Shown: piece after piece, positions 46,240 to 54,435 of the stretch
Position numbering within the stretch: the first letter of the stretch is position 1
How the letters are laid out: the number at the start of each line of letters is the position of its first letter
Assembly: GCA_963745765.1 (NCBI GenBank)
Contig: CAVUYQ010000016.1
Span: 186,001-250,000, forward strand
Length of the DNA: 64,000 bases
From: Ww85 sp963745765
GTDB lineage: Bacteria; Desulfobacterota; Desulfobulbia; Desulfobulbales; Desulfocapsaceae
Direction: 5' to 3'
Notes under the pieces: model-generated
Told to the model about the DNA's origin: nothing
Databases searched by the model: none
What the model saw: the letters and a program-made list of their open reading frames with translations, nothing else
Made by a program: the position numbers and the translations under genes

Positions 46240-46752
46240 AAGCGCCTCCATTCTTTGATGTTAATGGAGCGTGTAACAGCGGCAAACAGAATTAGCAGCT
46301 GCGAAATGGTCTTTAATGTTACCCTGAAAAAGAAAACATTTCAACTCTGCTGACACGCTGCAAATCCTAAAAGATAGAAAAAGATAGAGGAACAGTATAC
46401 TTAACTTGAGGGTACCTTGAATAATTACCTTGTCTTACATCACTTCATTCAATTGAGAAAAGACCCAACAAAACGCCTCATTAGATAAATAATTCAGGAA
46501 CAGCCTGAGCTATTCGTGAACCCTCGTCGTCAGGCAAAGGAAAAAACATAGAGGAACGCTTGTGATAGAACTCAAAATCCCGACAATTCACATCCACTGT
46601 ATCTGTATTAGCGTTTGCCTCTCATGACGATAACGGAAAAGCCGATGGTAAAGAACGTTAATACTCCCCTACACAAAAAAGGATGTTGCCGGTTAACCGT
46701 AGCGTTTTATTTTTCAACAGGCTGGCTGCTATCATCTATGCCCGGTCCGGGC
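46240..46752. repeat. Gene-free region with a degenerate copy of the dispersed repeat
   Basis: No supported gene in 513 bp. At 46412-46503 CCTTGAATAATTACCTTG at the left and AATAATTCAGG at the right form loose inverted ends. The interior CATCACTTCATTCAATT resembles the short copy at 8466. This looks like a decayed member of the repeat family. The rest shows nothing I can name. Confidence 0.5.
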
Positions 46753-48762
46753 TCAGCGCTGCTTTCCATCTTTCACTGCTGAGCCGGGGGGCTCGATTCC
46801 CGGAAGGGCGAGGTTTGACCGCTCTTTTGCCACTCGTTCGGTCGATTCCACGACCCGGCGAACAACCCTGGTAGCCACTCGTTTTCCGATAGCGGATGTG
46901 CCTTTGAGCAGATAGCTTTCAAAATCTATTTCCACCACATTACTTTTCGCCCGGCGCGAAGGCACCAGGCTCACGCGGGCATGCTTGTCCTCACCGCAGA
47001 GCAGCAGCAGAATCCGTGATCGCGGGTGTTCAGGGAAGAGCCGATATTCTTTGTCGAGAATGAATTTCGGGGTTGAAAAGCGTTTCACATAAGCAAAATT
47101 CTCTTTTCCTTCCCGGTAGATGATGTTGAAGGTGGTATTCTCCTTGAGGATATCGACATATTCAAGTTCAGGGCCGACAAAGAGTTTATCAGGGACAGGA
47201 ATAACCTTGTAGATACCGTTTGAGAAAATCAGCAGTAAACGGTCATATTCGGAACAGGCGATAGACGGATCATTATTTCCCGAGTTGGCCTTGATTGCAT
47301 GTCCCAGAAATCCGCTCTCCCGGTGATATCCCACCGTCAAATTGGAAAAAGCCACCTTCCGTACCACAACCTCGGAAAAGGTGGTGATTTCACTTTGCCG
47401 CGGGTAATCCTTGCCATATTTGTCCCGCAGCGCCTGGAGATAGTTAATGGAGTATTTGACGACATCCTTCAGGTGTTCCCGGAGGGCTTGTATCTCCTTT
47501 CTGATAGCTTGTATCTCGCGGGCCTGCCGGTCTATATCGTAACGGGAAATACGTTTGATTTTTATTTCAAGCAACCGTTCAACATCTTCCTGGGTTACGC
47601 TTCGCAACAGCTCTTTGGTAAAGGGTTCAAGTGAGGTGCCGACCGTCGCGACCACGTCCTGATAACTGGTTTTTTCTTCGATATCCTTATAGAGCCTCTC
47701 TTCAATAAAAATCTGCTCAAGCAACCTGGCGTGCAATTTCTCGTTCTGCCTTTCAAGGGCGATTTCCAACTCTTTTGTAAGGTCTGTAACCAGCTTTTCT
47801 GTATTGAAGCGAATGACTTGACTTACGGTTGTTGACTCCGGGTAATTACCTCGAATCAGGGTCAGGTTGGCATTGAGCGACACTTCGCAATCACTGAAGG
47901 CATACAGCGCTTTAATCGTCTCGCTGGCATAGATGCCCCGCGGGAGCTTGATTTCGATTTCAACATCCTCGGCGGTGTAGTCGTTGATTGAAAGAATTTT
48001 AATTTTCCCTGATTTTGTGGCCTTTTCTATTGATTCTATCAGTGATGAAGTGGTTGTTCCGTAGGGTATTTCTGTAATGGTTATTGTTTTTTCATTGGTT
48101 TCCACAATCCGGGCCCGACACCGTACCCTGCCGTTGCCATTATCATAATCCGAAATGTCAACCAGACCTTTTTTTTGAAAATCAGGATAGAGTCTGAAGT
48201 CCTCACCCTTTAAAATAGCGATCTGAGCTTCGAGCAGTTCACAGAAATTATGCGGCAGAATCCTCGTTGCCATGCCGACCGCAATACCGTCAGCCCCCTG
48301 GAGCAGCAACATCGGAATTTTGGCGGGCAGCGTAACCGGTTCGGTCATCCTGCCGTCATATGATTCGGTAAAGGTGGTCAGATCTTTATTAAACATGACT
48401 TCGCGGGCAAGCGGAGTCAGCCGGCACTCGATATAGCGGGCGGCAGAGGCCTGATCGCCGGTAAAAATATTGCCGAAATTACCCTGGCGATCTATCAGGT
48501 AGCCCTTGTTGGCAAGATTCACCAGTGCGGCAAATATTGATTGGTCCCCGTGCGGATGCAGTTTCATGGTCTCGCCAACAACATTGGCGACCTTGTGAAA
48601 CCTGCCGTCATCCATATTATGAAGGGTCTGGAGAATACGCCTTTGCACCGGTTTCAGGCCATCTTCAATTGCCGGAATGGCCCTTTCCTTAATGACGTAG
48701 GAGGTATACTCGAGGAAATTCGAATCAAACAGCCGGTGTAGTTTGCCTACCTGTGTGCTCAT
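46753..48762 (-). CDS. parC: DNA topoisomerase IV subunit A (ParC), short form
   Basis: A 669-residue type IIA topoisomerase A subunit that cuts and rejoins DNA. The start LFDSNFLEYTSYVIKERAIPAIEDGLKPVQRRIL, VANVVGETMKLHPHGDQSI and the active-site tyrosine in ASAARYIECRL are clear. It is shorter than E. coli ParC (752), with only a reduced C-terminal region after about residue 500. It follows parE by 42 bp in a cutA-zinc ribbon-parE-parC run. It is a decatenase by family. Confidence 0.9.
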   Translation of the reverse strand: MSTQVGKLHRLFDSNFLEYTSYVIKERAIPAIEDGLKPVQRRILQTLHNMDDGRFHKVANVVGETMKLHPHGDQSIFAALVNLANKGYLIDRQGNFGNIFTGDQASAARYIECRLTPLAREVMFNKDLTTFTESYDGRMTEPVTLPAKIPMLLLQGADGIAVGMATRILPHNFCELLEAQIAILKGEDFRLYPDFQKKGLVDISDYDNGNGRVRCRARIVETNEKTITITEIPYGTTTSSLIESIEKATKSGKIKILSINDYTAEDVEIEIKLPRGIYASETIKALYAFSDCEVSLNANLTLIRGNYPESTTVSQVIRFNTEKLVTDLTKELEIALERQNEKLHARLLEQIFIEERLYKDIEEKTSYQDVVATVGTSLEPFTKELLRSVTQEDVERLLEIKIKRISRYDIDRQAREIQAIRKEIQALREHLKDVVKYSINYLQALRDKYGKDYPRQSEITTFSEVVVRKVAFSNLTVGYHRESGFLGHAIKANSGNNDPSIACSEYDRLLLIFSNGIYKVIPVPDKLFVGPELEYVDILKENTTFNIIYREGKENFAYVKRFSTPKFILDKEYRLFPEHPRSRILLLLCGEDKHARVSLVPSRRAKSNVVEIDFESYLLKGTSAIGKRVATRVVRRVVESTERVAKERSNLALPGIEPPGSAVKDGKQR

Positions 48763-48804
48763 GCGTATATCGGTCTATGATTTTCTTAATTCTGAAAGAT
48801 GCGC

Positions 48805-50631
48805 CTAGAGCAGGTGCTCCATGATATAGTTTTTTCGCTCAGGCGTGTTCTTTCCCATATAAAACGACAATACCTTCGATACTTCACTGACACTGTCGAT
48901 GGTTACGTTTCTCAGTTTTATCTTTTCTCCGATAAACTGTTTAAACTCTTTCGGGCTGATTTCTCCTAAACCCTTGAATCTTGTTGTCTCCACATTTTTC
49001 TTCTTTGCCGCCTTGCCTTCTAATCTTTTCGTTCCGGCTGTTTTCTGCTTTTCCGAATAACAGTAGATGGTCTCTTCCTTGTTTCTCACCCGGTAAATCG
49101 GTGTCTCAAGGATATAGACATATCCGAGTTTCACGAGCGGTTCGAAATAGTGCAGAAAAAAGGTCAGCAGAAGGTTTCTAATATGCAGACCGTCAACATC
49201 GGCATCGGTTGCCAGTATGACCTTATCGAAGCGAAGATCGGATATCGATTCCTCTATATTGAGGGCCGACATGAGGGAATACATCTCCTCGTTTTTATAG
49301 AGCACATTCAGCTTCTGGCCAAGAACATTCATCGGTTTTCCCTTCAGGGAAAAGACCGCCTGTGTCATCGGGTCGCGAGATGACACGATAGAACCCGCTG
49401 CCGACTGACCTTCAGTGATAAAGACCATGTTTTCCCGACCCGGCTTGGAGGGGTTTGACCGGGAGGGATGATGCTTGCAGTCTTTTAGCTGCGGAATTTT
49501 CAGTGCCACCTTTTTCGCTTTGGCTCGCGCTTCTTTACGCACTGTCTGCAACTCTTTGCGGACCTTTTCGTTTCTCAGGACTTTTTCCAGCAGCCGCTCA
49601 GCCGTCTCGCCGTTCTTGTAAAGTTCACTGGATACCGCATCTCTTACCGTATTGACTATCCAGGATCTCACCTCGGTATTGCCCAGCTTGTTTTTTGTCT
49701 GGGATTCAAAGACCGGGTCCTTGATCTTGATTGACAGGGTGCCGACGATGCCGTCTCTGACATCCTTGTTGATAAATTTTTTGCTGGAAAATTCGTTTAT
49801 GCCCTTGAGTATCCCTTCCCTGAAGGCGGACAGATGCGTTCCGCCTTCACTGGTATAGGTGCCGTTTACGAAGGAATAATAGGAATCTCCATAGGAATCG
49901 ATATGAGAGAAGGCGAACTCCAGTGTCTGGTCTTTGTAATAAATAGGCTCGTAAATGCTATTGCCGTTGAGCTCATTGCTCAGCAGATCGAACAATCCAT
50001 TTTTCGAATGATACAGCGTTTTATTGTAGTAAAGCTTCAAACCTGCGTTCAGGTAGACATAGCGCCATAACCGTTTATCAAGAAAGGTCTCATCGAAGGT
50101 ATACTCTTCAAATAGTTGGTGATCAGGCAGAAACTCAACCAGTGTTCCGTTTTTTTCTGTTGTCTCACCCTTATCCTGGCTCTGCAGTTCACCGTTATTA
50201 AAGATTGCCGAGGCATAGTTGCCGTCGCGAAAGGCCGTAACCTTGAAATACTCGGACAAGGCATTAACCGCTTTGGTGCCGACACCATTGAGCCCGACAG
50301 AGAACTGAAATACCTCGGTATTGTATTTTGCACCGGTATTGATAACCGAGACGCACTCGACAAGCTTGCCAAGCGGAATGCCTCTGCCGTAATCACGAAC
50401 AGCCGTCATGCCGTTTTCATCGATCTGGACAGTGATGCGTTTACCTGCACCCATGATAAATTCATCGACGGCGTTGTCGATTACTTCCTTGAGCAGGATA
50501 TAGATACCGTCATCGGGATGAGAACCATCGCCAAGCCGGCCTATATACATACCCGGTCGTTTCCTGATATGCTCAAGCGAACTGAGGGTCTTTATCTTGC
50601 TTTCATCGTATACTTGGGGTGTTATGGGCAT
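48805..50631 (-). CDS. parE: DNA topoisomerase IV subunit B (ParE)
   Basis: ATPase subunit partnering ParC. GHKL ATPase motifs include HIRKRPGMYIG, KEVIDNAVDEFIMG, VRDYGRGIPLG and VGLNGVGTKAVNALS. The Toprim part has VFITEGQSAAGS, FSLKGKPMNVLG and ILATDADVDGLHIRNLLLTFF. Conserved sequence starts at YDESKIKTLSSL, so the ATG at 50631 is preferred. Starts at 50679 (ATG) or 50706 (TTG) would add 16 or 25 residues. From 50631 the length is 608. Confidence 0.9.
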   Translation of the reverse strand: MPITPQVYDESKIKTLSSLEHIRKRPGMYIGRLGDGSHPDDGIYILLKEVIDNAVDEFIMGAGKRITVQIDENGMTAVRDYGRGIPLGKLVECVSVINTGAKYNTEVFQFSVGLNGVGTKAVNALSEYFKVTAFRDGNYASAIFNNGELQSQDKGETTEKNGTLVEFLPDHQLFEEYTFDETFLDKRLWRYVYLNAGLKLYYNKTLYHSKNGLFDLLSNELNGNSIYEPIYYKDQTLEFAFSHIDSYGDSYYSFVNGTYTSEGGTHLSAFREGILKGINEFSSKKFINKDVRDGIVGTLSIKIKDPVFESQTKNKLGNTEVRSWIVNTVRDAVSSELYKNGETAERLLEKVLRNEKVRKELQTVRKEARAKAKKVALKIPQLKDCKHHPSRSNPSKPGRENMVFITEGQSAAGSIVSSRDPMTQAVFSLKGKPMNVLGQKLNVLYKNEEMYSLMSALNIEESISDLRFDKVILATDADVDGLHIRNLLLTFFLHYFEPLVKLGYVYILETPIYRVRNKEETIYCYSEKQKTAGTKRLEGKAAKKKNVETTRFKGLGEISPKEFKQFIGEKIKLRNVTIDSVSEVSKVLSFYMGKNTPERKNYIMEHLL

Positions 50632-50782
50632 AACTTTATGTACATTGTTGAGATTATCACGACTCTCGATAGGCGGCATAATATTGTATTTCCAGCCAAT
50701 ACGCAACCGGTTCCGGAAGAGTTGTATCCACGTGGCGAAAATTTGGAAAAGACAAATTCAACGGGTAGCGGTATCTTTCAAA

Positions 50783-50977
50783 TCACCTTCTCATGACTCT
50801 CTCGCAATCAGGGCATATCCAGGTAGGCCCATTACTCATGCCCCACATGTTTTCTTCAAAGCACTCCGGACATATCTGGAAACCACAGGGACAAATCCAG
50901 CAAAATGGCGCTTTCTTCTGACAGCAGCTGCAGCAGTATTCACCTATTTTCCTGCGTCTGTAACCCTTTTTCTTCAT
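50783..50977 (-). CDS. Small cysteine-rich zinc-ribbon protein
   Basis: A 64-residue basic protein with ten cysteines arranged in pairs (CCSCC, CWICPCGF, ICPECF, WICPDCERV), suggesting two or more zinc sites. It starts inside the last codon of cutA (ATGA overlap) and lies upstream of parE, so it is co-transcribed. I do not recognise a named family. Possible roles are RNA or protein binding, but none is supported by sequence alone. Confidence 0.7.
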   Translation of the reverse strand: MKKKGYRRRKIGEYCCSCCQKKAPFCWICPCGFQICPECFEENMWGMSNGPTWICPDCERVMRR

Positions 50978-51300
50978 CTCGTCTGAAAAGATAGTTCCTG
51001 CTTCATCCAGGCCAGATAGTCATCATCAACATTACATAATTCGGTCGCGATAATTTCCGGAATTTCATAGGTATGGAGTGATTTTATCAGTCGTGCAAGG
51101 GGGGAGAAAAGGTTTTTTTCACTTTTCATCTGGATCAGGTATTCCCTGTCAACACAAATGGAGTGGTTCCACCAGTAGGAGCTTTCGACTGGTCCCAGCA
51201 CCTGGACGCAGGCGGCAAGTCGGTTTTCAAGAACTGCTTTGGCGATAGTCCCGGCAACTTCTTTCTTGTCACAGGTCGTGGTAACGAGGATCGCTTGCAT
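50974..51300 (-). CDS. cutA: Divalent cation tolerance protein CutA
   Basis: A 108-residue CutA1-type trimeric protein. AILVTTTCDKKEVAGTIAKAVLENRLAACVQVLGPVESSYWW is the family signature, followed by YEIPEIIATELCNVDDDYLAWM. AAGGAGAAGG precedes the ATG at 51300, so an upstream start is unnecessary. Despite the name, its physiological role is unsettled. It is the first gene of the run leading to parE-parC. Confidence 0.92.
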   Translation of the reverse strand: MQAILVTTTCDKKEVAGTIAKAVLENRLAACVQVLGPVESSYWWNHSICVDREYLIQMKSEKNLFSPLARLIKSLHTYEIPEIIATELCNVDDDYLAWMKQELSFQTR

Positions 51301-51466
51301 CTTCTCCTTCTCCTTGTTCAGCCCTGTCATAAAGACAGTCTGTGCTGATTTTGATTTTACCCTGATGTTGACTTTTTACACAAGTAGGACGTTATAGTTT
51401 ATGTTACAATCACCCGTCGTAAGACCGGAGTTAAAACAATAATCGTCTTCAGCATCAGGAGGCAGC

Positions 51467-52267
51467 ATGCTGTTTGTTATCGACATAGGCAATACTCATA
51501 CGGTAGCTGGTGTTTTCCAGGAACGCCGGCTGGTAAAGAAATGGCGTATCCAGACCGACCCTCTGATGACCTCGGATGAACTTGGCATCAACTATCACAA
51601 CCTTTTCACCATCGCCGGCATAGCGGTTACCGCCATAGAAGGAGTTATCATTTCCAATGTCGTGCCCCCGCTTGAAGCCGCCTATTTTTCCTGTTGCGAG
51701 ACACTTTTCAACGCTACAGAAAAAACGAAAATTTTCTCCGTTACAAGCGAAAACGTTTCAGATTTGATAACGGTTAACCTTGATAATCCAGCCGAGGTGG
51801 GAGCTGATCGTCTGGTTAACGGCATAGCTGCGTATGACATCGTTCGGGGAAGTGTTATTGTTATCGATTTTGGCACGGCAATCACCTTTGACTGCATCTC
51901 GCAGCAAGGTCATTACCTGGGAGGTCTCATCCTGCCTGGATTGAGCATATCCTTACGCGCACTCACTCAGCAAACCGCCAAACTTCCATCGATAGATATC
52001 TCGATTCCGCCGTCAAAGGTTATCGGTACCAGTACGGTCAGTGCCATGAAAAGTGGCGTACTGAATGGTTATGGCGCAATGATTGAAGGACTGATCGTCA
52101 AGGTTAAAAAGGAAATGGACCCAGATGCTTCGACAGCAATAACCGTTCTGGTAACCGGTGGCATGTCCGCCATTGTCCGGCCCTTTGCCCCGTCAATTGA
52201 CCGCGTGGAACCTAACCTTACGCTTGACGGTCTGTTACTCATCTTCGAAAAACTGACAGGACGCTGA
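51467..52267 (+). CDS. coaX: Type III pantothenate kinase CoaX
   Basis: A 266-residue ASKHA-fold kinase for the first step of CoA synthesis. MLFVIDIGNTHTVAGVF is the phosphate loop with the catalytic Asp; NPAEVGADRLVNGIAAYD and VIDFGTAITFDCIS complete the active site; GGLILPGLSISLRAL follows. An AGGAGG site lies 6 bp before the ATG. The next gene begins 1 bp after its stop, so they form an operon. Confidence 0.95.
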   Translation: MLFVIDIGNTHTVAGVFQERRLVKKWRIQTDPLMTSDELGINYHNLFTIAGIAVTAIEGVIISNVVPPLEAAYFSCCETLFNATEKTKIFSVTSENVSDLITVNLDNPAEVGADRLVNGIAAYDIVRGSVIVIDFGTAITFDCISQQGHYLGGLILPGLSISLRALTQQTAKLPSIDISIPPSKVIGTSTVSAMKSGVLNGYGAMIEGLIVKVKKEMDPDASTAITVLVTGGMSAIVRPFAPSIDRVEPNLTLDGLLLIFEKLTGR

Positions 52268-52268
52268 A

Positions 52269-53201
52269 ATGGTTGTTATCCCCCCTGCCCTTCAGCCTGG
52301 AGACAAGATTGGCATCATCGCACCGGCCGGCCACCTTGTTGACAGGGATCGCTACCAGGCAGGGTGTAACATTATCAGGGAGATGGGTTTTGAGATTGCT
52401 GAACCGGAGAAAACATGGCCCGGTTACGGGTACCTTGCCGACACTGACAGCGGACGTGTCGAGGAATTCCACCGTGTCTGGGCAACCCCTGAAATCAAGG
52501 CCGTCTTTGCCTTGCGAGGAGGATTCGGCTCCCTGAGAATCATCGGCAAGCTCGATTTTGATCTTATCCGGAAAAATCCCAAGTTCCTCGTCGGTTTCTC
52601 AGATATTACCATCCTGAACAATAGTTTTTTTCAGCAGGCGGAACTGGCAAGTCTGCACGGTCCTGTACTTTCCTCGCTGGTATTGTCTGAAACCTCGAGC
52701 CTTGAACGTCTCTACCAGTGTTTGACGGGTAACTGGCATAAAAAATTACATGAAGATATTGAGATTATCAGGGGCGGAAACGTTGTGAGAGGGCGGTTGC
52801 GTGGAGGAAATCTCAGCAGCCTGGCGACACTGATCGGTACGCCGTGGGCGCCGGATTTCAGCAACTGCATTCTCTTTCTGGAAGATTGCAATGAACCGCC
52901 GTACCGAATTGATCGACTGCTCACCCAATGCAGTCACAGCGGGCTGTTTGATCAGGTGGCCGGAATCATTATGGGGGACTTTATGGATGATCGTGATTTT
53001 GATCGAAACGAGAAACTCAGACGGCATGAATTTGTCTGGAACCGGGTGAGCGAACTGACAGCCGGCACCACTATGCCGCTCTGGGGTAATTTTCCCATAG
53101 GTCATTGCAGCAGAAATATCACCGTGCCTGTGGGGGTGAGCGCAATCATGGACAGTGCAAAAAGAACCCTGGAATTTCCCGTGAACCAATATCAGGATTG
53201 A
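52269..53201 (+). CDS. ldcA: LD-carboxypeptidase (peptidase S66)
   Basis: A 310-residue S66 serine peptidase that trims the terminal D-Ala from murein tetrapeptides during recycling. PALQPGDKIGIIAPAG starts the fold; ALRGGFGSLRII and the nucleophile in VGFSDITILNN follow. The catalytic Glu is in EDCNEPPYRIDRLLTQ and the His in PIGHCSRNITVPVG. The length and triad fit. It is transcribed with coaX. Confidence 0.88.
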   Translation: MVVIPPALQPGDKIGIIAPAGHLVDRDRYQAGCNIIREMGFEIAEPEKTWPGYGYLADTDSGRVEEFHRVWATPEIKAVFALRGGFGSLRIIGKLDFDLIRKNPKFLVGFSDITILNNSFFQQAELASLHGPVLSSLVLSETSSLERLYQCLTGNWHKKLHEDIEIIRGGNVVRGRLRGGNLSSLATLIGTPWAPDFSNCILFLEDCNEPPYRIDRLLTQCSHSGLFDQVAGIIMGDFMDDRDFDRNEKLRRHEFVWNRVSELTAGTTMPLWGNFPIGHCSRNITVPVGVSAIMDSAKRTLEFPVNQYQD

Positions 53202-53279
53202 CGAATCCCTGCTATGATGTTATCAATATTCTCATGTAAAAACAGCTAACAGCAAATCAAATCATCAGGTTATCACTCC

Positions 53280-53744
53280 ATGTTTACTACTCGATTCCGT
53301 GCTTTACCCGTTATTCTGTGCAGTCTTGCGATTACCGCCTTGTTTACTGTCGGACCGGTATCTGCGGCTGACTATGTCAGCGTTATCGGAGATAACGTCA
53401 ACGTCAGATCCGGACCGGGAACCAACTACCAGGTAGCCATGGAGCTTTTCGCCGGCTACCCGCTTAAAGTTACAGCGACTCAGGGCGACTGGCTGAAGGT
53501 TGTTGATTTTGAGAACGATTCCGGCTGGATTCATAACTCTCTTGTAGAACCGGGTAACACCGTCATCGTCAATGGAGAGAATAGTGTCAACATGCGTGCA
53601 GAACCGAACACGAAAAGCAGCATCATTGCAACGGTTGATCGCGGCGTCGTCATGACTAAACTGGAAAGCCAGGGCAAATGGCTTAAACTGAAACATGCCA
53701 GCGGTCTTATCGGCTGGATCTACAAGCCGCTGCTCTGGCCCTGA
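53280..53744 (+). CDS. Secreted protein with two bacterial SH3 domains
   Basis: A 154-residue protein with a Sec signal peptide (core LPVILCSLAITALFTV, cleavage after VSA). Two SH3b repeats follow: NVNVRSGPGTNYQV to GWIHNSLVEP, and SVNMRAEPNTKSSII to GWIYKPLLWP. Such proteins bind cell-wall or other periplasmic ligands. Its stop TGA abuts the stop of the convergent mrfB gene with no gap. It lies 78 bp after ldcA. Confidence 0.85.
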   Translation: MFTTRFRALPVILCSLAITALFTVGPVSAADYVSVIGDNVNVRSGPGTNYQVAMELFAGYPLKVTATQGDWLKVVDFENDSGWIHNSLVEPGNTVIVNGENSVNMRAEPNTKSSIIATVDRGVVMTKLESQGKWLKLKHASGLIGWIYKPLLWP

Positions 53745-54435
53745 TTACCCTATTAATCGATCCGGGTTTATAATCTGCATAATTTCCCTGTCCAGTTTCA
53801 AAGGCAGTCGCACGGTTTTTCCCGCCTTGTTCATGAAAAGCAGGTGTTCGTTCTGAAGCGCGTAATGGAGCAGCTGCAGGGTGATCTCAACATCTTTGCG
53901 GCAATAACGGACAATTTCAGCCTATTTTTCCCTGTTTGAACCATGCCAGAGCCTGCAGGCCGTCTGCTGACTTTGCCTGTCCCAGCGTCTGTTCAGCCAG
54001 TCGATTGAGACTGAGGCGATAACCGAGACGTGTCTGGATCTGTTCGAGTAGATCCAGGGTCGGAAGCCGGGAGAGATCCCGATCTGTATAACCGGCAAGG
54101 ACCTGATAGTCAAAACGTTTGTTATTGAAGCCGACGACCAGTTTCGCCCGATGCAGATGTTCGATCAGCCGGTCGATGTCTTCTTCAAGATAGGTGACAC
54201 AGCCTTCAAGTTCAGAGTCATAGACAACAGCGACTGACATCCCCATTCTATCCGCCCGGCTCCATCCTCCCACCTCCTCTGCCGATCGTTTTGTTTCAAG
54301 ATCAAATACACAATAGGTTGCAGGAAGCACGTCCAGCCCGGTGAGTTTCGCCGGAGCTTCATTTAGATGAGAAGGTTTTTCCTCCTTTACGGTAAAGCGC
54401 AGGCAATTGTCCATTGTCTTGCGGTTTGTTGTCAT
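53745..54435 (-). CDS. mrfB: RNase H-like exonuclease, MrfB/YprB type (frameshifted)
   Basis: DEDD-type 3'-5' exonuclease partner of the MrfA helicase. Metal-binding acids are visible in CVFDLETKRS, VVGFNNKRFDYQVL and, after the break, VRYCRKDVEITLQLLHY. An extra base at 53921 (GG for G on the minus strand) brings a premature stop after FKQGKIG. Corrected, the protein runs to the TAA at 53745 and is about 229 residues. It lacks the TPR region of B. subtilis MrfB. The start overlaps the end of mrfA by 77 bp. Confidence 0.78.

Noticed and set aside
50116..50796. 226-residue plus-strand open frame
   Set aside because: Antisense shadow of parE's N-terminal ATPase region.
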